Source: Betaproteobacteria bacterium (GTDB lineage Bacteria; Pseudomonadota; Gammaproteobacteria; Burkholderiales; Burkholderiaceae_C). From it: a stretch of DNA of 13,858 nt. Shown here in pieces: positions 1-7,362 of this stretch. Where the stretch lies: contig CANFOR010000051.1 of assembly GCA_947448675.1 (NCBI GenBank), positions 1-13,858 on the forward strand, given 5' to 3'. Each line of letters starts with the position of its first letter. Position 1 is the first letter of the stretch. Both the position numbers and the translations under genes were made by a program. The notes below the pieces were generated by a model. It had not been told where the DNA came from. It did not search any database and saw only the letters and a program-made list of their open reading frames with translations.

Positions 1-1
1 C

Positions 2-2371
2 AAAGAACATTTGCGCAATACGCAGCACCGCGTTTTGCTATTGGCCGAGAGCGATGGTCGGCGCGAGAGCCTGCTCGACTTTTTGCGCGCCAGCCATTTG
101 AGCCCGCCCAGTTTTGACTCGCTCGAAGACTTTCAAACCAGCAGCGAAAAGCTGGGCATTGCCAGCGCCGCATTGAATGTGGGCTTTAGCTGGATGGAGC
201 AGGGCATCGACTTTGTTACCGAAACCGAGCTGTTTGCCGCTGGCCCCAGCACGCGCCGCCGCAAAAAGCAAGAGCAGGTCAGCGACGTTGAAGCCCTCAT
301 CAAAGACCTGAGCGAGCTGAACCTGGGCGACCCGGTGGTGCACAGCGCACACGGCATTGGCCGCTACCGCGGCCTCATCAACATGGACGTGGGGCAAAAA
401 GCGCCCGATGGCTCGCCCGCGCTGCAAGAGTTTTTGCACATCGAATACGCCGACCAAGCCACGCTCTATGTGCCGGTGAGCCAACTGCAGCAGGTGGGCC
501 GCTACACCGGCGTGAGCGCCGACGAAGCGCCCCTGCACCGCCTGGGAAGCGGCCAGTGGGAGAAGGCCAAACGCCGCGCGGCTGAGCAGGTACGCGACTC
601 GGCCGCCGAGCTGCTCAACATCTACGCCCGCCGCGCCCTGCGCGAGGGCCATGCCTTCCGTTACAGCCCTTCTGACTACGAAACCTTTGCCAACGATTTT
701 GGCTTTGACGAAACCCCCGACCAACGCGCCGCCATCCATGCCGTGATCCAAGACATGATCAGCCCGCGCCCGATGGACCGCTTGGTTTGCGGCGACGTGG
801 GCTTTGGCAAGACCGAGGTGGCCTTGCGCGCAGCCTTCATTGCCGTGACCGGCGGGCGGCAAGTGGCTTTGTTGGCGCCCACCACGCTTCTGGCCGAGCA
901 GCATTACCAAACCCTGGTGGACCGTTTCAGCAAGTGGCCGGTGAAGGTGGCCGAGGTTTCGCGCTTTCGCTCGGGTAAAGAGATCACGGCTGCTATCAAA
1001 GGCATAGCCGACGGCACTGTCGACATTGTGGTTGGCACGCACAAGCTGCTGAGTGAATCGACCCAGTTCAAAAACCTGGGCCTCTTGATCATCGACGAAG
1101 AGCATCGCTTTGGCGTGCGCCACAAAGAGGCCATGAAGCAGTTTCGTGCCGAGGTCGATGTGCTCACGCTCACCGCCACGCCGATCCCGCGCACCATGGG
1201 CATGGCGCTCGAGGGCATTCGTGATTTGAGCGTGATCGCCACCGCGCCGCAGCGCCGCCTGGCCATCAAAACCTTTGTGCGCACCGAAGGCACCGGCGTG
1301 ATCCGCGAGGCGGTGCTGCGCGAATTGAAGCGCGGCGGCCAAGTGTACTTTTTGCACAACGAGGTGGAGACGATAGAGAACCGCCGCCAAAAGCTCGAAG
1401 AAATTTTGCCCGAGGCACGCATCGCCATTGCCCACGGCCAAATGCCCGAGCGCCAGCTCGAAGCGGTGATGCGCGACTTTGTGGCCCAGCGTTACAACCT
1501 GCTGCTGTGCTCGACGATTATCGAAACCGGCATCGACGTGCCCACCGCCAACACCATCGTCATGAGCCGCGCCGACAAGTTTGGCCTGGCGCAGTTGCAC
1601 CAGTTGCGCGGACGCGTGGGCCGCAGCCACCACCAAGCCTATGCCTACTTGATGGTGCCCGACAAAGAGAGCCTGACCAAGCAGGCCCAGCAGCGGCTCG
1701 ACGCAATTCAAGGTATGGAAGAACTGGGCAGCGGCTTTTACCTGGCCATGCACGACTTAGAAATTCGCGGTGCGGGCGAGGTGCTGGGCGAGAGCCAAAG
1801 CGGCAATATGCTCGAGGTGGGTTTTCAGCTCTACAACGAAATGCTGACCGAAGCCGTGGCCGCACTCAAGGCGGGGCGCGAGCCCGACTTGCTCAGCCCG
1901 CTGGGTGCCACCACCGAGATCAACCTGCACGCCCCGGCCCTGCTGCCCGACGACTATTGCGGCGATGTGCACCTGCGCCTGTCTTTCTACAAAAAGCTGG
2001 CCACCGCCAAAAACCCCGAGCAAATCGACAGCCTGCTCGAGGAAATTGTCGACCGCTTTGGCAAGCTGCCACCCCAGGCGCAAACCCTGATCGACGTGCA
2101 CCGCCTGCGCGTCATCGCCCGGCCTTATGGCGTGGTTAAGGTTGATGCTGCGCCGGGCGTGATCCACATCACCTTCAAAAAAGACCCGCCGGTCGAGATG
2201 ATGAACATCATCAGCCTGATCCAGAAAAACAAGCACATCAAGCTGGCGGGCAACGAAAAGCTGCGCATCGAGCGCGAGCTGCCCGACCCCAAAGCCCGGG
2301 CCCAGATGGTGCGCGATGTGCTGCGTAGCTTGGGCCAGCCCAAGGTGGGGGTGGCGGCTGTTGATGCGTAA
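2..2371 (+). CDS. mfd: Transcription-repair coupling factor Mfd, 5' end missing
   Basis: Mfd is a DNA translocase that removes RNA polymerase stalled at DNA lesions and recruits UvrA for nucleotide excision repair. The frame is open to the left edge, so the gene starts outside the window. About 790 residues are present against roughly 1150 in full-length Mfd, so the UvrB-like N-terminal part is missing. Residues are counted from the codon at base 11. The RNA polymerase-interacting (CarD-like) domain begins near 105 with GDPVVHSAHGIGRYRGL. Walker A is GDVGFGKTEV (261-270) and the DEEH box is at 362-365. TATPIPRT follows, then the motif V/VI region ETGIDVP and QLRGRVGRS. The C-terminal TRCF domain that holds the UvrA-binding surface follows and looks complete. 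The stop TAA lies at 2369-2371. One GCTA-N9-TAGC palindrome lies inside the gene (992-1008). Identification is very secure. Confidence 0.97.
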   Translation, partial: KEHLRNTQHRVLLLAESDGRRESLLDFLRASHLSPPSFDSLEDFQTSSEKLGIASAALNVGFSWMEQGIDFVTETELFAAGPSTRRRKKQEQVSDVEALIKDLSELNLGDPVVHSAHGIGRYRGLINMDVGQKAPDGSPALQEFLHIEYADQATLYVPVSQLQQVGRYTGVSADEAPLHRLGSGQWEKAKRRAAEQVRDSAAELLNIYARRALREGHAFRYSPSDYETFANDFGFDETPDQRAAIHAVIQDMISPRPMDRLVCGDVGFGKTEVALRAAFIAVTGGRQVALLAPTTLLAEQHYQTLVDRFSKWPVKVAEVSRFRSGKEITAAIKGIADGTVDIVVGTHKLLSESTQFKNLGLLIIDEEHRFGVRHKEAMKQFRAEVDVLTLTATPIPRTMGMALEGIRDLSVIATAPQRRLAIKTFVRTEGTGVIREAVLRELKRGGQVYFLHNEVETIENRRQKLEEILPEARIAIAHGQMPERQLEAVMRDFVAQRYNLLLCSTIIETGIDVPTANTIVMSRADKFGLAQLHQLRGRVGRSHHQAYAYLMVPDKESLTKQAQQRLDAIQGMEELGSGFYLAMHDLEIRGAGEVLGESQSGNMLEVGFQLYNEMLTEAVAALKAGREPDLLSPLGATTEINLHAPALLPDDYCGDVHLRLSFYKKLATAKNPEQIDSLLEEIVDRFGKLPPQAQTLIDVHRLRVIARPYGVVKVDAAPGVIHITFKKDPPVEMMNIISLIQKNKHIKLAGNEKLRIERELPDPKARAQMVRDVLRSLGQPKVGVAAVDA
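983..1017. repeat. GCTA-N9-TAGC palindrome inside mfd (doubtful member)
   Basis: The core GCTATCAAAGGCATAGC at 992-1008 has GCTA and TAGC arms separated by 9 bases, extended to GCTAT/ATAGC. It encodes AAIKGIA in the translocase domain. From memory this stretch has the same length in other Mfd proteins, so it need not be an insertion. The flanks do not match the better copies at 3256-3290 and 4361-4395. It may be chance. Confidence 0.25.
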
Positions 2372-2396
2372 CATATGCCAATGCCTATGTTAAAAT
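2371..2396 (+). promoter_or_regulatory. Extended -10 promoter and small palindrome of vapBC
   Basis: TG-T-TAAAAT at 2388-2396 fits an extended -10 element; no good -35 is seen at the right distance, as is usual for that class. A 5-base inverted repeat, ACATA (2371-2375) with TATGT (2386-2390), overlaps its left edge and could be an operator for the VapB/VapC complex. It sits directly after the mfd stop codon, giving the module its own transcription start near 2403. Confidence 0.45.
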
Positions 2397-2434
2397 GCTG
2401 GCTCGATTCAAAGAAGGTTTTCTAGGAGACCGCC

Positions 2435-2803
2435 ATGAGCCCGCGACCTGCCCCGCCCTACCCTTCTGCCGCAGCCAACCCGCCTTTGCTCGCCTCTGAC
2501 AATCTGGCGGGCTATGAAGTTGGCGCGGTGCGCCACGCCCGCTTGTTTCGCAATGGCGCGAACCAAGCTGTGCGCATTCCCAAAGAATTTGAGCTACAGG
2601 GCGATGAGGTTCTCATCCGCCAAGAAGGCAGCCGCTTGGTGATCGAGCTGGTCAAGCCCGCCTTTGAAAAGGGCTCCCCCGCGGCCATGCTGGCCATGCT
2701 CGCCGAGCTGGCCCAGCTCGGCCCTTGCGACGACGCATTCCCCGATGTTGACACCGGCCTGCCACCGCTCGACAGCATCGACCTGACCGAGGCGGCTGCG
2801 TGA
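2435..2803 (+). CDS. vapB: VapB-type antitoxin (AbrB/MazE fold)
   Basis: This is the antitoxin of a type II toxin-antitoxin pair. It should bind and neutralise the VapC toxin encoded next to it and repress their shared promoter. The core motif HARLFRNGANQAVRIPKEF followed by EVLIRQEGSRLVIEL is the swapped-hairpin DNA-binding domain of the VapB/AbrB group (about residues 33-72). The C-terminal half is acidic and probably binds the toxin. The protein has 122 residues, longer than the usual 75-85, because of a proline/alanine-rich N-terminal extension of about 30 residues. The long start is preferred because AGGAG at 2424-2428 precedes the ATG at good spacing. A GTG at 2528 would give a conventional-length VapB but lacks a clear ribosome site. 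The 3' end overlaps vapC in GTGA, indicating translational coupling. Confidence 0.85.
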   Translation: MSPRPAPPYPSAAANPPLLASDNLAGYEVGAVRHARLFRNGANQAVRIPKEFELQGDEVLIRQEGSRLVIELVKPAFEKGSPAAMLAMLAELAQLGPCDDAFPDVDTGLPPLDSIDLTEAAA

Positions 2804-3255
2804 GCGTGAGCGCGCACGGGCTCTACCTGCTCGACACCAGCATCGTCAGCGACCTGATGCGCGAACCCCAGGGCCTTGTGCAGCAGGCCCTGCAACAGCG
2901 CGCCAACGCCGCCGAAGGCTGCGAGTTCGCCATCAGCGCCATCGTGCAATGCGAATTGCTCTACGGCATCGCGCGCAAAGGCTCGGCCAAACTCCAAGCC
3001 GCCTACGCGGTGCAAATGCGCTACCTGAAGGTGCTGCCCCTTGAGCCCAGCGTGGGGCCGCACTACGCCCAGTTGCGCACCGGGCTCGAGAGCACAGGCA
3101 AACCCTTGAGCGCCAACGACCTGCTCATCGCCGCCCACGCGCTGGCTTTAGACGCTATTTTGGTCAGCGCCGACAGCGCCTTTGAACAAGTGCCCAGCCT
3201 GCGCCTGGAGAACTGGCTGCAAGCAGAAAAACGCCCTGCAAAGCGCAAAAAATAA
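2800..3255 (+). CDS. vapC: VapC-type PIN-domain ribonuclease toxin
   Basis: This is the toxin of the VapBC module, a magnesium-dependent ribonuclease; family members cut tRNA or rRNA and stop translation. The PIN-domain acidic residues are all visible: D12 in LLDTSIVSD, E52 in QCELLYGIARKG, D107 in SANDLLIAAHA and D125 in LVSADSAF. At 151 residues it has the normal length for the family, and nothing suggests inactivation. The GTG start at 2800 overlaps the vapB stop, the typical coupled arrangement. The C-terminal tail is lysine/arginine-rich. The gene ends 37 bases before serB, and that gap holds a 35-base nested palindrome. The exact RNA target cannot be told from the sequence. Confidence 0.88.
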   Translation: MSVSAHGLYLLDTSIVSDLMREPQGLVQQALQQRANAAEGCEFAISAIVQCELLYGIARKGSAKLQAAYAVQMRYLKVLPLEPSVGPHYAQLRTGLESTGKPLSANDLLIAAHALALDAILVSADSAFEQVPSLRLENWLQAEKRPAKRKK

Positions 3256-3290
3256 GCGTATGCAGCTACTCAATTTATAGCAATCTACGC
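3256..3290. repeat. 35-base nested palindromic repeat between vapC and serB
   Basis: The arms are GCGTA (3256-3260) with TACGC (3286-3290), and GCTA (3265-3268) with TAGC (3278-3281), all around one centre at 3273, giving a stem with a 4x4 internal loop and a 9-base loop. One arm reads TAGCTGC outward and the other TAGCAATC, as in the copy at 4361-4395 on the opposite strand. It begins directly after the vapC stop. It may act as an RNA hairpin between vapC and serB; there is no T run, so it is not a standard intrinsic terminator. Confidence 0.65.
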
Positions 3291-3292
3291 CC

Positions 3293-4003
3293 ATGCACGC
3301 TACCGAATTCGCCCCCGACTTGGTCATCCAAGGCTTCACGCCCCCCCTGCGCCTGCGCGACTTCAAGCTGATCGCCTTCGACATGGACTCGACCCTCATC
3401 AACATCGAGTGTGTCGACGAAATTGCAGACGCCGCCGGGCGCAAGGCCGAGGTGGCGGCCATTACCGAGGCCGCCATGCGCGGCGAGATCACCGACTACA
3501 AAGACAGCCTGCGCCGCCGCGTGGCCCTGCTGCGCGGCGTGCGAGTGGCGTACATGGAGCAGGTCTACCGCGAGCGTTTGCAACTCAACCCGGGTGCGGC
3601 GACTTTGGTGGCAATGTGCAAAGCTGCGGGCATGAAAGTGCTCTTGGTCAGCGGCGGCTTCACCTACTTCACCGACCGCGTGCGCGACACCCTTGGCGTG
3701 GACTACACCCGCTCGAATGTGCTCGAAGTGGTAGACGGTCTGCTCACCGGCCGCATGGTCGACCAAGCCTGGGGCGACATTTGCGACGGCGCAGAAAAGC
3801 GCACCATGCTGCAGCAAACCTGCGCGCAACTGGGCATCACTCCCAGCCAAGCCATCGCCATGGGCGACGGCGCCAACGACCTTCCCATGATGGGCATTGC
3901 CGGGCTATCGGTGGCCTACCACGCCAAACCCACCGTGCGCGAGCAGGCCATGGTGGCCATTAACGCGGGCGGGCTCGACAGGTTGCTAGAAGTGCTGGCT
4001 TAA
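3293..4003 (+). CDS. serB: Phosphoserine phosphatase SerB
   Basis: SerB hydrolyses O-phosphoserine to L-serine, the last step of serine biosynthesis in the cytoplasm. The haloacid dehalogenase motifs are clear: motif I DMDST with nucleophile D30 and acid/base D32, motif II serine in LLVSGGF (S120), motif III lysine K169, and motif IV GDGANDLPM (191-199). The helical cap lies between motifs I and II. At 236 residues it lacks the N-terminal ACT-like domain of the 322-residue E. coli enzyme; from memory, short forms are normal in this bacterial group. No strong Shine-Dalgarno precedes the ATG, and the only upstream feature is the palindrome at 3256-3290, so read-through from vapBC is possible. 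The product serine is the substrate of SHMT (glyA) encoded further right. The stop codon overlaps the stop of the converging restriction-modification gene. Confidence 0.96.
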   Translation: MHATEFAPDLVIQGFTPPLRLRDFKLIAFDMDSTLINIECVDEIADAAGRKAEVAAITEAAMRGEITDYKDSLRRRVALLRGVRVAYMEQVYRERLQLNPGAATLVAMCKAAGMKVLLVSGGFTYFTDRVRDTLGVDYTRSNVLEVVDGLLTGRMVDQAWGDICDGAEKRTMLQQTCAQLGITPSQAIAMGDGANDLPMMGIAGLSVAYHAKPTVREQAMVAINAGGLDRLLEVLA

Positions 4004-7000
4004 GGTTCTGCCCGCAGGGCATTCAGCGCCAACAAGCGCTGCAAGAGCGTGTCGTCGGCCATGGCGGGGCTGTAGTCGGCCCAGCCGTAGGCGGCTGCCA
4101 CGGTGGCGTCTAGGGCCTCGTGCGCGGCGGCGAGCCACTGGGGGCGCAGGTTGTAGAGCTTGGTCAGGGTGCGCTCGGCCAGCGCCGCCTCGTGGCCCGC
4201 GCGCGGCACAACGCGCTCGGGGTACGGCGAGCGAGCCAACCCCAACGGCACCACCTCGGGCAAGCGCTGCGTCCACTCCGGCGGGTTAAGCCAGGCCTCG
4301 CGCAGCGCGTTGAGCCGGTGCGCCGCCTGCGCAATGGCCACCGCATGGGCCTTGGGCGAAGCGCCGATTGCTATATTTTTGCTAGCTGCCAACGCACTAT
4401 CGGCGGGCGTCGCAGACACTTTTTCCTCTGAAAGCCCCGCTGGAATGCAGGCCCCGCTGGGTAGCTGCTCGGTCTGCTGGCTGGCGGTGTCGGCGGGCGT
4501 GAGGCCTGGGGGGAAGGGGAAGGTTTCGAAGCAAGATTTGGCGTTGTAGGTTGGGTCATTGCCCACGCCGTGCATAGAGGCATTTGCCAAAGACCAGACT
4601 TCGTGGATGCGGCTGGATAGCACGCCGAGTGCAAAATCATCTTCACGCGCAATGGCACAAACGCGTGAGTCTGCGAGCACTGCAACACTGAGATAGACAA
4701 AAAACCGATGCTTTGCAACGCGTGGCGTGGCGATGAAACGGCTCAAACGCTTCAATGCGGAACGCATCTCTGGTCTTGGCCGCTGGTGCAGCCACCAGTA
4801 ACGATCTGATGCAGCCTCGCGGTTTCCCTTGCGAGCAGATTTGACGACTTTAACGATGTACGCAAACGGAGTGTCGAACTGCGATGCTTCGCTTTCAGAC
4901 ATGTCGTTTCCAAAATCTACGATCCATTGATCGCTGCTGCGTCGCGTAAGGTCTTGCCCGTTCGCCCAAGGTCGCACGACTTCGGATGTGCTGCGACCAT
5001 TCACATTGGGCAGTGCGAGCCAGCTGCGTGCAAGAAAGCCACTCACCTCGAAAGCTCCCCCTTTCTGCGAACCGACAAAGCAATACCCGAGGTTCTCGTG
5101 CAAAGGCAAGGCTTGGGTCAAATCCAGTGACGCACCGTTGGAAAGACCTGCTGTTATTTTTGGAACATGCATATCGTCCAAGATGCAGCCATTTCCGCCC
5201 CAACCAAAACAAACCAAGGACACTCGAACGGCAGCACCATCGTTGACCCAAGGCATGTCGCTCCATGCTTGGTAAATGCGGCTGGTGTGACAAATTCGAG
5301 CCAACACCTTTCGGTTTGCTCCCGCACGTACCGACTGCGTAGCCACAAAACCTGCGGCGCCTAACCCATGTTTTTCTAAGGCTGTACGCCCTTTCTCAAA
5401 CCAATACGTCACCAAATCTGCCCCGCCCGGCACACGTCCTTCATAGACTTTGCGCAAAGCCTCGGTATATGTATCGCCCAACTCGGTACGCATGCGCTTG
5501 TCACCCAAAAACGGTGGATTACCAATGACGATGCTGGCCCAGGGCCAGTCGGCCTCGACGTAGCTGGGCGGCCCTTCGACAGGCTCATGGTGAGCCGCTT
5601 GCGCCTTGGTGGGAGCGGTGTTGGAGGCGCGTGCAGCGACTTGCGTTATCAGCGCGTCGCGGTGCTCGATGTTGTCCAGCGGCTCGAGCACGGGGTTGGT
5701 TTTGAACTCGTAGCCGTGGGCCATGCGCCACTGCAGTTCGCCGATCCACACCGTGACGCGGGCCAGCTCGGCGGCGTATTCGTTCAGCTCGATGCCAAGC
5801 ATGTTGTGTGGGCCGGTGACCAGGTCGGCTTGGCGCTCGAGGCCGAGCTTTTCAGCGGCCAGGTGGCTTTGGTGTTCGATGTCTTTCAGCGCCTTGAGGC
5901 CGAGGAACAAAAAGTTGCCGCTGCCGCAGGCTGGGTCGAGCACGCGAAAGTTTTTCAGCTGGTCGAGCCAGGTGATGAACTGGGCTTGCGCGGCTTGGTA
6001 GGCGGCGTCGTTCTTTTTCTTGCTTTTGGCCAGAGAGGCTTGCAGGGCGGGCGTTAGCCGCTCCCATATTTGTAGCAATTGGCGTTCGAGCACGGGCTCG
6101 ATGATGCGCTGAATGGTGGCCGGGTCGGTGTAGTGCGCGCCGAGTTGGCTGCGCTTAGCTGGGTCGAGCCCGCGCTCGAACAGGGTGCCGAAGATGGAGA
6201 CGTCGATGGCGCTCCAGTTGAGCGCGGCAGCCTTGCGCAGCTCGCTCACGTCCATCAGGTCAAGCTCGGGCACTTGCACGGTTTTGAACAGGCCGCCGTT
6301 GAACCAGGGAATGTTGTCATTGCCGTACATGCCGCCGGTGCGCATGGTGTTAAACAGGTTGAGCAAGCCCGCGCCGAGCATGGCGCTGGTGAGTTTGCGG
6401 TTGTTGACCAAGCCCTCAAACATACGCCGGGGCAGCAGGCCCACGTCTTCGGCAAAAAAGCAAAACAGGCATTGGGTCAGGAAGTGGGCCACTTGGTCGG
6501 GGTGGTTGCCGTCTTTGCGCAGGCGGTCGGCCAGGGTGGCAAAGCTTTTGGCCGCGGCCTCGGTGATGTCGCGGCTGGTGATGCGCGGGCGAAAGCTCTC
6601 AACGTCGGTCCACAAGCGGCGCAGCAGGCTTTGCTTAGCAGGCTCGGCCAGCTCTTTCAGCTGCACGGTGTGCACTTCGCTGGGGTGGCCGTTAAACGCG
6701 GTGTGGATGCGAATGGTTAAACGGTCGCACACCACCAGCAGGGGTGGGTTGCCCAGGGCCATGCTGTAGTTGCGCAGTTGGCGCAGCGCGGCGTCGAGGT
6801 CTTTGCCGGGGGCTTTGTTCTCCCAGGCAAAGTGGTCGCGCAAAAACACGTCGGCGTAGCCGCGCGCCTCGCCCAGCACTTGGGTGCCTTGCTCGAACAC
6901 GTAGTCGCCCGCGCTGCCGGGCGTAGGAACGCCCAGCAAGGCGCATAAATCCATGAAATGGGGCTGGGCCCCTTGGCGCTCGTTTAAGCCCGCTGCTGGG

Positions 7001-7041
7001 CCATTTGAGCCCCATTTGGCGATGAAGTCTTGGGGGCTCAT
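4000..7041 (-). CDS. MmeI-like Type IIL restriction-modification enzyme (nuclease + adenine methyltransferase)
   Basis: This single 1013-residue protein should both methylate adenine at its own target and cut unmodified DNA at a fixed distance, as MmeI-family enzymes do. The N-terminal nuclease has D64, then nine residues, then E74-N-K76, the spacing known for the MmeI catalytic site. A helical spacer covers about 150-295. Gamma-class methyltransferase motifs are GAHYTDPATI (301-310), DPACGSGNFLFLG (369-381), GIELN (416-420) and the catalytic NPPF (508-511). Residues of about 515-835 should be the target recognition domain; the C-terminal helical part follows. The N-terminal MSPQDFIAKW fits the family start. 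The gene starts 9 bases after ccdB, so it is probably co-transcribed and translationally coupled. Two linkers carry repeat-derived insertions (near residues 475-497 and 850-895). BREX PglX methylases are related but lack this nuclease motif. The recognition sequence is unknown. Confidence 0.9.
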   Translation of the reverse strand: MSPQDFIAKWGSNGPAAGLNERQGAQPHFMDLCALLGVPTPGSAGDYVFEQGTQVLGEARGYADVFLRDHFAWENKAPGKDLDAALRQLRNYSMALGNPPLLVVCDRLTIRIHTAFNGHPSEVHTVQLKELAEPAKQSLLRRLWTDVESFRPRITSRDITEAAAKSFATLADRLRKDGNHPDQVAHFLTQCLFCFFAEDVGLLPRRMFEGLVNNRKLTSAMLGAGLLNLFNTMRTGGMYGNDNIPWFNGGLFKTVQVPELDLMDVSELRKAAALNWSAIDVSIFGTLFERGLDPAKRSQLGAHYTDPATIQRIIEPVLERQLLQIWERLTPALQASLAKSKKKNDAAYQAAQAQFITWLDQLKNFRVLDPACGSGNFLFLGLKALKDIEHQSHLAAEKLGLERQADLVTGPHNMLGIELNEYAAELARVTVWIGELQWRMAHGYEFKTNPVLEPLDNIEHRDALITQVAARASNTAPTKAQAAHHEPVEGPPSYVEADWPWASIVIGNPPFLGDKRMRTELGDTYTEALRKVYEGRVPGGADLVTYWFEKGRTALEKHGLGAAGFVATQSVRAGANRKVLARICHTSRIYQAWSDMPWVNDGAAVRVSLVCFGWGGNGCILDDMHVPKITAGLSNGASLDLTQALPLHENLGYCFVGSQKGGAFEVSGFLARSWLALPNVNGRSTSEVVRPWANGQDLTRRSSDQWIVDFGNDMSESEASQFDTPFAYIVKVVKSARKGNREAASDRYWWLHQRPRPEMRSALKRLSRFIATPRVAKHRFFVYLSVAVLADSRVCAIAREDDFALGVLSSRIHEVWSLANASMHGVGNDPTYNAKSCFETFPFPPGLTPADTASQQTEQLPSGACIPAGLSEEKVSATPADSALAASKNIAIGASPKAHAVAIAQAAHRLNALREAWLNPPEWTQRLPEVVPLGLARSPYPERVVPRAGHEAALAERTLTKLYNLRPQWLAAAHEALDATVAAAYGWADYSPAMADDTLLQRLLALNALRAEP
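4361..4395. repeat. 35-base palindromic repeat inside the RM gene (in frame)
   Basis: The core GCTATATTTTTGCTAGC (4370-4386) has GCTA/TAGC arms 9 bases apart. On the minus strand its arms read GCGTTGGCAGCTA and TAGCAATCGGCGC, closely matching the copy at 3256-3290. It encodes ALAASKNIAIGA within a low-complexity C-terminal linker of the RM enzyme, where from memory other family members have nothing comparable. This indicates an in-frame insertion of a dispersed repeat. Confidence 0.65.
5571..5597. repeat. Dispersed REP-like repeat with hairpin, in frame within the RM gene
   Basis: The stretch contains CCCTTCGACAGGCTCA followed by TGGTGAGCC. It forms a perfect hairpin, GGCTCA (5582-5587) with TGAGCC (5591-5596) around a 3-base loop. 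The CTTCGACAGGCTCA motif is, to my knowledge, a very common dispersed repeat in proteobacteria, and translates as the EPVEG peptide. Here it encodes HHEPVEGPP in the loop between methyltransferase motifs I and IV. Confidence 0.6.
6051..6085. repeat. Degenerate copy of the 35-base palindrome in the RM gene
   Basis: GCTC (6060-6063), nine bases CCATATTTG, then TAGC (6073-6076) followed by AATTGGCG, flanked on the left by GCGTTAGCC. The outer flanks resemble the minus-strand reading of the copy at 4361-4395, with one mismatch in the core. It encodes part of QLLQIWERLTPA, just before methyltransferase motif I. It could be a diverged copy or chance. Confidence 0.3.
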
Positions 7042-7050
7042 GCGGCGCGC

Positions 7051-7362
7051 CTAGTAGCCGTAAAGGGCATAGTCCAGCGCGGCGCAGATGGCTTCGCTCG
7101 CGGCTTGCAAGCTGCCTGCGCGGGCGCGCAAATCTTGCACGGGGTAGGCCGCCATGCCCAAAGTGTCGAGCACCAGGGCTTCGCCCTGCACCGTGAGCTG
7201 GGGGTACAGTCGGCTGGCGCTAGCGCCTAGGTTTTTACGCAGCAAGGGCACGGTGAGGCGCAAGTCGGAGCCCTGCACCCAGGAGCTTTGCACGTCCACC
7301 ACATAGGGCTGCAAGGCGCGCCATTCTTCGATGGGATGGTGGTATACGTCAAACTGTGCCAT
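7051..7362 (-). CDS. ccdB: CcdB-family DNA gyrase toxin
   Basis: CcdB toxins poison the GyrA subunit of DNA gyrase and cause double-strand breaks unless bound by CcdA. The 103-residue length and N-terminal pattern MAQFDVY...YVVDVQS, then LRLTVPLL and LYPQLTVQGEALVLDT, follow the CcdB fold. The last residues are ALYGY; F-plasmid CcdB ends in W-G-I, a tail essential for gyrase poisoning. The glycine is kept but the flanking tryptophan and isoleucine are both tyrosine. Chromosomal CcdB proteins vary at this tail, so activity cannot be judged. The ATG (7362-7360) overlaps the antitoxin stop by one base in TGATG, meaning coupled translation, and the RM start codon follows 9 bases after the stop. 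The antitoxin gene directly upstream has a CcdA-like tail, which supports the call. Confidence 0.85.
   Translation of the reverse strand: MAQFDVYHHPIEEWRALQPYVVDVQSSWVQGSDLRLTVPLLRKNLGASASRLYPQLTVQGEALVLDTLGMAAYPVQDLRARAGSLQAASEAICAALDYALYGY

Noticed and set aside
38..1753. 571-codon open frame on the minus strand opposite mfd
   Set aside because: It is fully antisense to the well-supported mfd frame. The translation is alanine/histidine/valine-rich with no domain, as expected from a GC-rich shadow frame.
3904..3920. GCTA-N9-TACC near match in serB
   Set aside because: It encodes conserved SerB residues (GLSVAYHAKP) and has no matching flanks.
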